Assembly: GCA_014529385.2 (NCBI GenBank)
Contig: CM043967.1
Span: 6,277,001 to 6,341,000 of the forward strand
Source: Adiantum capillus-veneris
Taxonomy: Eukaryota; Streptophyta; Polypodiopsida; Polypodiales; Pteridaceae
Reading direction: 5' to 3'
Length of the DNA: 64,000 bases
The position numbers and the translations under genes are program-made. Numbering within the stretch: position 1 is the stretch's first letter; each line of letters opens with the position of its first letter. The notes beneath the pieces were generated by a model. The model saw nothing but the letters and a program-made list of their open reading frames with translations. It made no database searches and was not told where the DNA came from. Shown piece after piece: positions 32,985-44,393 of this stretch.

Positions 32985-35385
32985 TCGCACCACATTTGGT
33001 CTTTACGAATACATTGTCATGCCTTTTGGCTTGACCAATGCACTAGCCACATTCAACCGCTTGATGGAGAAGCTGTTGAGGCCTCATCGAACCTTCAATG
33101 GAGTGTTCTTTGATGATGTTATCATCTACTCTAATTCATTGGAGGAACACAAGCAACACCTCCAGGTAATATTTCAAGTTTTAAGAGAGAATAAACTTTA
33201 TGTTAATCGAAAGAAAAGTGAATTTTTCTTGCAAGAGATTCAGTGTTTAGGTCACATTATCTCTCAAGATGGCATCCAAATGGATCCATCAAAGTTAGAG
33301 GTAATAAAAGGATGGCCTAAACCAAGGAATCTTCATGAACTAAGAAGCTTTATAGGTATGTGTGCATACTATAGACGCTTCATAGAAAAGTTCTCACAAA
33401 TTGCGGGACCATTACATGACCTAACAAAGAAAAGCGTTAGGTATACATGGTCTGCTAAGGAGAACAATGCTTTCGAAAAGATTAAAGAAAAGCTTATCTC
33501 TCAACCTGTGCTTACACTACCGGATCTCTCAAAACCATTTGAGGTCTAATGTGATGCTTGTGGTGATTGCCTTGGAGCTGTTTTGCTCCAAGAAGGGCAT
33601 GCCATAGGCTATGAGAGTCGAAGGCTCGACCCTGTTGAGCAAGCTCTAGGCATATATGAAAAGGAACTCCTTGCATTTCTACATGCCTTAGACTCATGGA
33701 AGCACTATTTATTGGGGACTCCTTTCATTCTGCGAATGGATCACCAAAGTCTTAAGTACTTCATGACACAGACCAAGCTCTCCGACAAACAAATGAGGTG
33801 AGCAAATTTCCTTTCGCAATTTCATTTTCATATTGCTCACATTGCTTGCAAGCATAATCAAGTAGCTGATGCACTCTCAAGATGGCCGAGAGTGAATGCG
33901 GTTTCCATAGCAACTCACAATGATCTATCTTCAATGATAGATGAGTACGCTATTGATCCCGATTTTAGAGATGTGATTTCAGCCCTTGCATTAGGGAAGA
34001 AAGAAGAACCATTTACCTTACAAGATGGTTATCTTCTCTATGGCAATAGACTATGCGTTACTAACTCACTACGTGAGAAAGTAATGTGTGAATCTAATGC
34101 TCCACCTTATGCGGGGCATAGAGGGATTCAATCTACCTTAAAGGGAATTGAAACATATTTCTATTGGCCTACCATGAAAGTGAACATACAAGAGTATGTT
34201 TCTAAATGTGTGGTATGCCAAAAGACAAAATTTGATAGAGGGAAGCAACTTGGATTTCTTCAACCTTTGCCAATCCCTAATTCACCATGGGAGAGCATAT
34301 CCATGTATTTTATCTTTGGATTGCCTAAGTCTATCCATGGGAATATGGAAATATGGACGATAGTAGACAGGTTCAGTAAACAAGCTCATTTTATACCTGT
34401 CAAAAAGACTATGAAAGCCCATCAAATGGCAACCCTCTTCATTTCACAAATTTTCAAGTACCATGGCTTGCCAATGTCCATAGTGTCGGATAGAGATCCT
34501 AGAATGACCAATAATTTTTGGAAGGGTCTCTTTGAGAATTTAGGAACAAGGCTAAACTTCTCTTCGGCCTATCAACCACAAATGGATGGCCAAAGTGAAA
34601 TAGCTAACCTAACAATTCTCGATCTACTAAAATCCTATGTAACGGAAGTAGATCAAAGATCCCAATGGGAGAAGTACTTACCCTTAATGGAGTATGCTTA
34701 CAATAACACTGTACATACTTCCACGGGAAAAGAACCTTTCTAGGTAATTGAGGAAAGATCAAAAAGTCCCTTGCTACTTAAGGTACATGGGAAGATCTTC
34801 GCTGCAGATGAGTATAGCCGAGACCTACAAGAATCTTTTCAAAAGATTAAGGATTCTATCTCTATCTCAAAGCAAAGGCAAAAGGCTGCTGCTGACAAGC
34901 ACAGAAGAGCCCAAGCCTTTAAAGAAAACGATTGGGTCTTGTTAAAGTTTCCCAAGGCTCGATTAAGGCACACGATGGGCAAGAATCCTACGGGCCACCA
35001 AAAGTACTATGCTAAACTAGCAAAAAGGTACTATGGTCCCTTCCAGATTCTTAGGCCAATCAATGAGATGGCCTATCAACTCAAGTTGCCCAATCATTGG
35101 CTCATACAAAATGCTTTCCATGTGAGCCTATTAAAGCCTTACAAAGGAGAGCCACCTCAAGAACCAACTATTGAAGACCCACCGGAGATCGAGGACCAAG
35201 AGGAGGTGCTGCAGCCCGAGTCCATTCTTCGACATGAAGACAAGGTACTAAGAGGCAGTAAGACTATCCGACGATATCTTATTAAGTTTAAGAATTATCC
35301 TTTTGAAGATGCTAGATGGATGCAAGGCATACAATTAAAGGATAACCTAAACCTTGTCAATGCTTACAATGCTTCCCAAAAGTAA
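32985..35385 (+). pseudogene. Truncated Pol of element 1: RT end, RNase H, integrase, chromodomain
   Basis: One frame from 33019 to 35385 with only three stops (33547 TAA, 33799 TGA, 34741 TAG). RT part: MPFGLTNALATFNRLMEKL and the FFDD active site. RNase H: CDACGDCLGAVLLQEG and a DHQSLKYF segment. Integrase: H2C2 finger (HRGIQST...CVVCQKTK), the core, and GQSEIANL with the last acidic residue. The first integrase Asp is changed: element 2 has SMDFIFGLP, here SMYFIFGLP. The C-terminus (YLIKFKNYPFEDARWMQ) is chromodomain-like, which places the family among chromoviruses. Integration by this copy's own protein is unlikely. Confidence 0.9.
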
Positions 35386-35730
35386 GCAAATGTACAAAAT
35401 GTTAAAAATGAACAAAGTTTTTTTTGTCTTATAAGACTCTCTTTTAATTTATTGTGCACAAAAATGAAGTAGTATGCATGCTTAGATCAAGTTTGCGGAG
35501 ACGACGTCTCCCAAACACCAAGTAGAGCTTGTCACTCTATTATGGAAGGCTGATAGGACTAATGTGCAGACATGCTTGCGCCAGCCTACGGCTCTCAAGC
35601 GCCAAATGGAATAGTCATCCATTGTGGAATGATTTCGTAGGGTAACATAGGGATCCTCTACCCGCTAAGAAAAGGACTAATGAATATGCTTTATCTTCTC
35701 TATACTATAGTCGAGGACGACTATGATTTC

Positions 35731-35743
35731 AAGAGAGAGGTAA
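35731..35743 (+). other. Polypurine tract of element 1
   Basis: AAGAGAGAGGTAA stands directly before the 3' LTR. The same string is found before the 3' LTR of element 2. Confidence 0.8.
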
Positions 35744-37332
35744 TGTCATAATAATCAATATATAATTCTTCTAAATGATTTTCTCATATTAAACTGATCA
35801 TTTAATGTGGGGAAGTGCCAGGGGAGAAAAAGCTAGAATATTGGTTAAGCTAGCAGACCGGCCACAGTAGGGATCCAAAGGAGGGAAAATAGGGATCCAA
35901 AGGGGGGGCCATCTGCTAAAGAGCCATGTGCAACAATGGGCTAAAAAGACCCTAAGGTTCAGCCTATTAAGACTTCCAAAATGCTAAGGTTCCAAAATTC
36001 AAAGGTTGTGTCCAAAGGTCAACCCTAGGGGAAATTGGATGCTTTGTGTGTGACCAAAAAAGTATTTTCAAATCCCTACATAGGAGGGGGCGAGCCTTGG
36101 GAGTAGGGGATGAGAGAGAAAGTCACACACACACACACACACATGCTCCCTTTACACAAAGGAAATTAAGGACACATGTCAGCTCCCTAGCCCAGATGCC
36201 CACAAGGTGTGCCCAATTCCTATTGGATGGCCTTGGAGGTGGACCAATGAGAATAAGGCTAGAGTAAATCTAGTTTAATTAATTTAAAAACACTTAATAA
36301 AAGAACCAATGAGAATTAAGTCTCCTAGAAGACTATTGGGCAGTCTCCCAAGGGGTCCAATGAGCATTCAGGAGCCCAATGGCTTGCCTAATTCCTATTG
36401 GCCAGGAGGCAAAGGGATCCAATGAGATTTTAGTTTAATTATTTAATTACCTAAAGATCTCACAAAAGGGGAAAGGGGGACACATGTCAGAAGGCTATCA
36501 CTTATGCTGCTTAATGGTCATTGGCTTGACTTGGGGAGGGCCAATGAGGCTGGAGCAAGAGCAAATAGCAAGAGGGCTCTCCCAAGAGAGAGAGGGGGCT
36601 GATTTTTGCAAAGGATTATTACACACACACTCACACAATCTCATGTGTGAAGAAAGATAAGACTATCTCTTCCCAAGCTTTAATGGAGAGCTCATCACCT
36701 ACTCCAAGCTAGTGAGATAGAAGCCTACAACGACACACTCTTGGCTTGTGGATGCAAATCCAACCAAGAGCCAAGCTTCAATGCATGCTCATCTCCTCTA
36801 CCAAGCTAATTACTAAGCTAAAGCTATGCTAATATGAGTGATTATGTGAGGAGTTGTACATCTTTCTCGTAAGATACTCCTTCCTCTCAATCTACTCTCA
36901 TCCCCTGCTAGCTCTCACCATCTTCGAAGGTGTGTGAGGTCTTGGGTCTGAGAACGGGGATAATTCAAGTTGTGTTTGCTAAGTTTTTTGCTTAGTGCAT
37001 GAAGCTTTCATCTTCATTGCACTAGCTAGTCTTGAAGGAACACAAAGAATTGTATTGTACACTGTCTCTCTTGATGGGAGAAACCATAATACAAAGCCTT
37101 TTGGAGGGGGGACCGGCTCCATGCAAATCCGGTCCTCAACTGTTGTCATTAGCTTAATTTCTCTCTCTTTTGAAAGTATTGTCGATGCTATCTAACTAGG
37201 TGTTATGCTTTTTGTTGCTCTCTCCACCCAAGCACTCTTGTAATTCTCATTAGGAATCTATTCTAATGAAATGCCCACTATGTTCTTGTTAATTTCCGCT
37301 ACACACAAGTTATTAAGCCATTAAATGTTACA
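35744..37332 (+). repeat. 3' LTR of element 1
   Basis: 1,589 bp, TG...CA ends, almost identical to the 5' LTR (a few substitutions, a short CA-length difference and a small deletion near 36880). Followed by TSD ATTAA. Confidence 0.95.
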
Positions 37333-37337
37333 ATTAA

Positions 37338-38075
37338 ACAACTTACCTGTGGATACATTACCTTTGTTTGCAGTCTGGTATCAAGAAGGTTGCTATACCA
37401 TTTAAAGCCAAAAATTATTTAGACCTGGCAATCCAAATGTTGAGGTAATGTTCAAGCCTTTGGCCAAAGTTTCCAAGGGGGTTTGAATGTGATCCATAAA
37501 GAACAATTCTTATTGATTAATCTTCTTACAAGGGATGTATTTCACCTACAAACAATTGTGTTTTTCCACCACAGTTTGATGGTGAAAAAATGGTTGACAA
37601 TGTGCTCTTGGGGGAGCTGCTTCCCTACTTGCTTCATCTTGACAAGAGAAGAGATGTGCACAATTTGATTGCTTCTAATTGTTATGGACAACCTGAAGTG
37701 ACAAATAATAGTGATGAATACAAAGAAATCATAGACTATTGGAAGCATAAAAATGATGCCTAGTCAGCTAAAATATTCTTTATAAGAAGAATACCACCTA
37801 AAGAATATGACAAAGATAAAACTACCCTCAAGAGAAATTGTACCAAGCAAGTGACACAAGCCACCACAATGAAATAAGAAGAGCCAAAATACAAGAAATA
37901 TTGGCAAGGAAAGGTACACCCATTGAAATCATGAAGGCACCACGATTGATGTCTTTAGCTTGGGAATTTGGTTTTAGCACAAAAGGACCATTGAAGGCAA
38001 CCACTACAAAGGCGTATATAAATAAGGTGAAAGATGAGAAAAATCTTCTAAAGGTGGATAGAAAAAAAACCTAAG
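37338..38075 (+). pseudogene. FCP1/HAD-like phosphatase relic, 3' part
   Basis: Continuation of the relic interrupted at 30730. LPLFAVWYQEGCYT (37351-37392 region) matches the LLFVWDQ-type strand and NPNVEVMFKPLAKVSKG the following Lys-containing loop of FCP1-type phosphatases. 37566-37763 (PPQFDGEK...ELLPYLLHLDKRRDVHNLI) matches the terminal LLPYLe.L....DVR..I segment. Several stops. A further frame at 37838-38074 has no recognised domain. Confidence 0.58.
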
Positions 38076-38099
38076 GTACTATTGAATTGTCTTAAACCT

Positions 38100-39284
38100 T
38101 GATACACATGCTAGCTTGAACATTCATATCCATGATATCTAATCAATCTTTCTTTTTATTCCTACTTGTTGCATGTTTTCACAGAGGGTATATCTTGATG
38201 GAGCTCAATTGATACAAGTTGTAATATGGTTTCTCAAATTAACAAAGAAAACACCTAGATTTTGTTTATCGATTTCTTGAGAGATGTTTTCTCAATTTGT
38301 AACACCATATGAAAATGAAAATTATGCTTCTACTTAAGATCACCTTTTTTGTCTTGTAAACATCTCTATGATAATTTCAAGTTTTGGTAACATTAGATTG
38401 TACTTGTTTAATTTGGGGGGAAAAAGTCAAACATTTGTGTCTTTTTCCTTTAATTAATTCGTCAATTGCCTCATTTTTCTAGAGTTCTACTCCATTGAGA
38501 AAGCTAGAATCTATCATAAACCAATTAAGACTCTTTTGGAGCCTAAATTAGACGAGTGGTGGACCTTCAAAAATTTATGATTGAGTTAGAGATTAGCTTA
38601 GACAAGTGAAAAGTCTTCAAATCAACACTTGAGTTTCCTACTTAGATCATTATTTGTACAAATGCAAGCTAATATTCAAAGTCCATGTAGGCTAATAGAT
38701 TAGATACCTACTTATAGCCTAACTTGGATGATTAGTGAGTGCTTATTCTCATTATGTTTCAATGAATACTTATTTTGACTTTAATTGTCACTTTGCCCAA
38801 TTCTACAACATATCATAAACAATGAAAAAATTACTCTCTATGCTCTAAGATAACATAGTTTGGACCAATGGTATCACACAATATAGGTGGGGATCAATGG
38901 TGTGAGATCCTCTTTTCCTTTCCTAGCTTGGTCATTTGTGAATCTTAGGCTTATGCATGTGTTTCAATAGTGCCTAGCTTGGACATGTGGTGGATCTTGC
39001 TTCTCTCGATGCTCCAATTGTGTATAACTTAAAAATGTGGGCATTCCTTCTCTCTACATTTGAAAGGAGCCTCTAGTTTGGACAAGTGGTGGATCTTGCT
39101 TCTCTCCATGCTCCAATTGTGTGTAGCTTGGACAAGTGGTGGTACCTGTGAATAACACTTAGCTATCCATTTTGACCCAAAAAAATTTAAAAAGTGTGGA
39201 CATTCCATCTGCCCACATTTTAAAGGAGCCTCTGGATTGGACAAGTGGTAGACCTTGAAACCAAACCCCCAATGCTATATCAAA
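38100..39284. repeat. Non-coding DNA with diverged satellite copies
   Basis: 38100-38520 is AT-rich with no gene. From 38545 satellite cores reappear (GACGAGTGGTGGACC, GGACATGTGGTGGATC, GGACAAGTGGTGG at 39078, 39131 and 39239). CTTGCTTCTCTC...ATGCTCCAATTGTGT is duplicated at about 38996 and 39095. Confidence 0.7.
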
Positions 39285-39729
39285 TGGTGTGTAATGTACC
39301 CAACAATTATCCATATAAATCATTTCAGATATTTTGCAAAGTAATTGAGATTTTCAATTTTGTGAGTCATCATGTGTTTATCAGAGCAATTGGAATGAAA
39401 ATCGGGTTCAGAATCTATTTATTTATGATCTTTCTTTATGTGGAACAATAGATTTATGTGGGAACCTAATTTATGTGTGAAGAAAAAGCTTAGAGATAGT
39501 ATTTTTTAAAAACAAAGAGAGGTGGGTCAAAATTAGGATACTTCTTTCTTTCTCTCTTTCAAAATAGAATGGGAACTTGTAAGTATAGAGCTTTTTAAAT
39601 CGCGCATAGGATTCGCGTACCAAAATAATAATAATAATAATAAATAAATTTAGAGCCGCGACGACGCACGAGCTTTTTCCTTCTCCTATTCTTGAAACCT
39701 CTCAATATTCTTGGCACCCCTCTAAGGCC

Positions 39730-39737
39730 TATATAAA
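39730..39737 (+). promoter_or_regulatory. TATA box within the solo LTR
   Basis: TATATAAA in the context GGCCTATATAAAGGACCC, followed by a CT-rich leader with many short CT runs. A good fit to a plant core promoter; transcription would start near 39760. Confidence 0.65.
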
Positions 39738-39944
39738 GGACCCTTCTCCTCTCACTTTGAACACACACATCTATAGAAGCGGAAGCTCTCTTGCAATGAC
39801 GCGCCGGAGGAAGCCTCTCTCCCTTAACCTCTCACCTTCAAGCCATCTCCATCTCCAATCTTCGATGTGCCTTCACCCGATTTGTGGACACACACTCTCT
39901 CTCTCTCTCCAACAACGCGCTTTTCTTTTCTCCATTCCGAAGCT

Positions 39945-40120
39945 ATGGCTCTGAAGCGTGTAACGCGAAGTTCTAAGGACTCCCATGCCGTTGCACCACC
40001 AAGGAAGGTGGGAAGAAAGGTGTCAACTCCAAACATATCTCATGCGGAAGCATCAACCGAAGAAGAAGTCAAAGCCGTCCAACCTCTAACACAGGAGTTA
40101 GCTGCACGCGCTCCAAATCC
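39945..40120 (+). CDS. Leader ORF / first exon inside the solo LTR
   Basis: ATG 39945 begins a basic 59-residue peptide (MALKRVTRSSKDSHAVAPPR...), followed by GTAAGA at 40121, a good donor site. If unspliced, the frame runs to 40173. It is about 210 bp downstream of the TATA box. It could be the start of the retroelement's spliced transcript. No domain recognised; a domesticated exon is possible but unsupported. Confidence 0.35.
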
Positions 40121-40406
40121 GGTAAGACAAATTTATAATTCTGCATTGCTATTCATGTTTGACTTGGGAAGCTAAGCATAAGGAACCCCTTAAACTGTCC
40201 GAGAAACGTGATTCTAACACATGAAACAAGCATATGTATTCATAGATTAGTGAAAGGACTATTTGATAAATTGTTACTGTTTGTTGGATTGTTATTGTTT
40301 AATCAATTGTTATTGTTTGATATGCGGTTTCTGATTGATATGAAGAATTGGTTGATCATGTTTGATGAATCATTAATGAGATGAATTGTTGAAAGAATAT
40401 ATTTTG

Positions 40407-40640
40407 TTCTCGCGGGTAGCGAGATGATTCCGCGCATAGCGGAGATTAAGCTGAGGTTATCGGCTCTCTTTGGTTCCTCGCGGGTAGCGGGATGCCTCGC
40501 GGGTAGCGGGATGCCTGGCAGTTAGCAAGATGCCTCGCGATTAGCGAGATGCCTCGCTGGTAGCGGGATGCCTGGCGGTTAGCAAGATGCCTTGCGGTTA
40601 GCGGATGGGAAGGTTGCGCAATTCGCGGTTAGCGAATAAA
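40407..40640 (+). repeat. GC-rich minisatellite (CGCGGGTAGCGGGATGCCT)
   Basis: About ten copies of a ~20-bp unit, TCGCGGGTAGCGGGATGCC and variants (GGCGGTTAGCAAGATGCC), strikingly GC- and CpG-rich against an AT-rich surrounding. It lies inside the solo LTR. Units abut without spacers, so it is not a CRISPR array. Confidence 0.88.
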
Positions 40641-41339
40641 TCCTTTGCAAAGGCTCTATTGGTTAGACAGAGAAAGTCCGTGGGTAGCGGCAAAATCATG
40701 AGAAATTGGAAAAGTTGTTTTTGTTGAATAATAGGGTTGCCTTCATTAGCATTGTTTGAATTGTTTTGGTATTGTTTGAAGGGCTGTATAAAAGAACCTG
40801 TGTTTGAAATTAATTAAGGAACATTGTTTTTATATGTAAAATAGTGTCGAAAAAAGTGTGCGTGTGGGGTGGAAAGTGGGGACTGGCTCAGGTTGCCAGT
40901 CAAGGATGGGTGGACTCAATTAGTTGAGTACTTTTCACTTTGTCTCAGTTAGTTAGAGATTTATCTCATATCATATTTTGGATTTAAGAATGGTGGCTGT
41001 GCCTCTTAAACGCGGGGAAAAAGACGTTGTTTTTGGATCCTTAATGTGTGAAAGGGATTTTTTCTCTTATAATGTAGGATCTAGAGTCCATAGAACCTTT
41101 AGCCTCATCGACCTGGCTTGTGGCGTAGGGTCTTGCAACCATGAACATAATAGGTGGAAGTCTTCTTCTCTTTCGTTGCTCGTATCCTTGCTTCACATTA
41201 TCGGAGTAGGGTGTCGTCAACGGATTTAGAGGATAAAGAAGGCTATCTTCCAAGTCGCCCCAACCTTTTAGGACGGGGACCTTACATGGTGAGAGAAAAT
41301 ACCTTTCATGCTATAGCATAACATAGGCTTAGGACCCTG

Positions 41340-42660
41340 TATCAATTTTCCATGCCTAGCTTGGACAAGTGGTTGACCTTGCTTCTTCGTATGTTTCAAT
41401 TGAGTGTAGCTTGGATAAATCTGCAGTATTGCTTCTATCTATGCTCCAATAAACTCTAGCTTGAAAAAGTGGTGGAACTTGATACCAAAGCTCATGTGCT
41501 AAAACATAGCATATCTTAATAGAGAGTTAATGGACCATTTAGTGGTTTCTATTGATTAATTTTGAATTTGGTAAATCTTGTTTCTCTCCATGTTCAATAG
41601 AGAATATCTTAGACAAGTGGTGGACCTTGCTTCTCCCCATGACAAAAAGATTGGGCATATGGTGGGCCTTAAAACTAGAATCTATATTCTACAATGGAAT
41701 GAAACTTAGATAAGACTATACCTTGAGATCAACTACCCATGCTACTAGAGATTACAGGTTGACCATGTGTATAGATAAATCATTTAACCAAGGGAAACTA
41801 GTTAAAGGTCCAGTCAATATCAAATCCATTAAAGTCCTAGTGAAGTATGAAAAGAAGCAAGGTATACTTAATCCAATTGAATCATGAAGAAAACCAAAGT
41901 ATATCAGTAAATAATCCAAAGCATGCGAAAGAAATTCAAGGTCCACAACCTATACTATGTTGTAGCATGGGGCTTACAAGATCTATCACCTTTTGGACTT
42001 GAAATCCTTAAAGTTTCAAGAATCAAGAGAGGAAATGCCCGTTAACAATTAGCTATGCATTGAAAATTTTTTTGATACCCACCACTTTCCCAATATTAGA
42101 TCTATGAATGCATTAAGAGAATCAAGGTCCACCACTCATCCAAGGTTAGCTCCATTGAAACATATGGATAAACAAGGTATCTCACTTGTCTAAGTTGGGA
42201 ATGGATAATGAACGCAAGATCCACCACTTGTATGGAGTATGATATATTGTAGATGGTAGCTATAAGGCTCACCATTTTTCCAAGAGAATCTTCATAGCAA
42301 TGTTACCATCATAGGTTCAATCTATCATTTCTGTTAGCATGGTAGGTTTGGTCTTAAGCTCCACCACATGTCCAAACTTTATTTTTTTGTAAATATAGAG
42401 ATTTGGTTTTCCCGCTCACCACCTACCCAAACCCTAGTCCATTGATGCTTGAAGAGAAGAAAGGTCCACCACTTGTCCAAGCTATGCTTCCTTAAAACAC
42501 ATAGAGAGTAAAGTCCTCAACTTCTCTAAGTTTGAAGAGAAGTAAGGTCCACGATTGTCCTAGCTATGCTTCCTTAAAACACATAAAGAGTAAATTCTCT
42601 TTCCATATCCAAATGGATATTATACTGGAAAAGTGGTAGACTGGATACCTAAGCACCCAT
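41340..42660. repeat. Satellite copies, with an inverted block
   Basis: 41350-41660 has the core in forward orientation (GGACAAGTGGTTGACC, AGACAAGTGGTGGACC). From about 41940 to 42560 it is in reverse (GGTCCACCACTTGTCCAAG, CCACCACTCATCCAAGG). 42462 and 42549 carry a local ~85-bp duplication (GCTATGCTTCCTTAAAACACAT). No gene. Confidence 0.78.
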
Positions 42661-42772
42661 TCCAGTAGACAATTGGTTAAGATGTTATGCTTTTTGAGCA
42701 TACCTTTGACAAGTAGTACTTTCTAATTGACTTAGATCTAGTTGAAGTTTATGATATTGAGACTAAGAGAGA

Positions 42773-43372
42773 GTGCATCATAAAAAAAGGTTAGGTTTTC
42801 AATTTTACTTTCTTATGGAAATGAATATATTGGTAGATGAATTTTTCCATCTAATACTACCATATGGGCAATGTAAAACTCACGTCTATTGTTTCACCAA
42901 CATTAAATGTTCTTGTTTTTCAATTTTAGAGTCATTACAAGAAAATGGATTGTCTATATGCATGAACAATTATTAGAAGGAAACTATTGAGCTACCCAAA
43001 CAACCTCCTCCAAGAACTTGTCCAAGGCTTCAACCACCTCCTTATCACCTACCACTTGCTATCAAGGACATCAGAATAGTACTTACCTTGGATCTAGAGG
43101 GATTGCCTCTCAAGACAATTGAAACAAAACATGGAGATTGTATGCCAACTTGGGCTCAACAAATGTGACTTATGGAGGATAAAAATGAAGTTTTTCATGT
43201 GATGCGACCAGATGCAGAGATTTTTTGGGATTTTTGTAGTTAATACTTTGACCTATGGGTATGGAATGGAGAATTCATGGACTTTGGATGTGTGAGAGAT
43301 ATCTTTTATGGATGCAAATGTTTTCTTCAAGCATTATATCACTACATCCTTTATGTAAAAGAGGTTTAGAAA
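42773..43372 (+). pseudogene. Second FCP1/HAD-like phosphatase relic
   Basis: One frame from 42773 to 43370, with stops at 42974, 43166 and 43240. IRIVLTLDLEGLPLKTIETK matches the DLDGTL-type nucleophile region (here DLEG), and VMRPDAEIFWDFCS...YFDLWVWNGEFM matches the RPg...FL....yeiaIWSs segment. It is related to the 30.3-kb relic in layout but not a copy of it at DNA level. The nucleophile loop lacks the second Asp, so catalysis is doubtful even before decay. Confidence 0.5.
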
Positions 43373-43659
43373 ATTAAAAAACTCTGAAAAAAAAACTATG
43401 GAATCTAACTACTTGTACTCTTGAGTTGGCCTAGAAGTCCATGTATGCATCCATGTCTTTATGAAGGTTTAGATCTAATTAGATTCTTCTTGAAAATTAC
43501 CTTCTCCTATAGCTTATTGTAATTTACTTTCTTCTAGGTGGAAAAAAGTTCATTATATGTATTTTGAACCTAATTGCTTGACCTTGAAACCAAATCTCAT
43601 TGTTGGAATAGAGAAACACTTAAAAATAGTCAATAATAATCATTTTAACTAATTTTATC

Positions 43660-44010
43660 ACTTTGAGTGTAGCTTGAATAAGAAGTGGACTTTGCATTCA
43701 TCCATAAGTCAAGCGAACCTAGCGTGGACAAGTTGTGGGCTTTGCAATCCTCCATAAGTCAAGGGAGGTTAGCTTGGATAAGTGCGTGCTATAAAACCAA
43801 CACTCCTATGATGCAACCAAGCATATTCTACATGTTTTATGTATGCTTCATGCCTCAAATGAGGAATTCCTTGATTAGCGGTAGACATTGCTTGAATTTC
43901 ATAGAAAAGTGGGTTGTATTCCTCAATGGGTCCTAGCTTGGACAAGTGGTGGACCTTGAACAAAATTTTTAGTTACTCACTTTGAACTTGGCTTGGACAA
44001 GTGGTGGGCC
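43660..44010 (+). repeat. Short satellite block
   Basis: Cores GGACAAGTTGTGGGC, GGACAAGTGGTGGACC and GGACAAGTGGTGGGCC, with CATAAGTCAAG duplicated at about 43703 and 43752. Confidence 0.75.
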
Positions 44011-44393
44011 TTGAAACCAAGCGCTTCACATTGAGATAAATCATAGGTAGTACAATAGAGTAGAGACAATGATAATGGATGCAATGTACTAGTTTATTAA
44101 TGGTCTTGATGTCCAATGTTGTTCTCATTGTGTAGTTTATGTGCATAAAGTGGAATGAGACCTTAAGCAAATTGACATCTTTGACAAAAACCTCATTACC
44201 TTATACATGATATGTTGAAAGTTGTCCAACCTAGGAATTGGGATTTTCCCACTTTACGTAATATAGTCTTAAAGTAGTATGTAGCCTTTTGATTCTTATG
44301 GTTATAAAAATTTAATTTTGATATAATTTATATTGTCTTAAGGTCGTAATATTTGAGTTTGAACTTTTATTTTACCATTCCTAACTACCTTGA

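Larger units (their letters stand above)
30731..37332 (+). mobile_element. Ty3/gypsy chromovirus-like element 1, internally deleted
   Basis: Complete structure: TSD ATTAA, 5' LTR, tRNA-Met type primer site, a gag start fused to the last part of reverse transcriptase, RNase H, integrase with chromodomain-like tail, purine tract, 3' LTR, TSD ATTAA. Compared with element 2, about 2 kb covering most of gag, protease and the first half of reverse transcriptase is missing; the junction is near 32980. The LTRs are almost identical, so insertion was recent. It depends on a helper for movement. It splits a phosphatase-like gene. Confidence 0.93.
39290..41286 (+). mobile_element. Solo LTR with perfect target duplication
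   Basis: 1,997 bp, begins TGTAATGTACC and ends GGACCTTACA (TG...CA with short inverted ends TGTAA/TTACA). It is flanked by TGGTG at 39285-39289 and 41287-41291. No primer site or second LTR is present, as after recombination between two LTRs. It carries its own TATA box, leader ORF and a minisatellite. It is unrelated to the LTRs of elements 1 and 2. It sits in a satellite block. Confidence 0.8.

Noticed and set aside
40407-40640. Repeat array that could be taken for CRISPR
   Set aside because: Units of about 20 bp abut with no unique spacers, and the context is a plant LTR.
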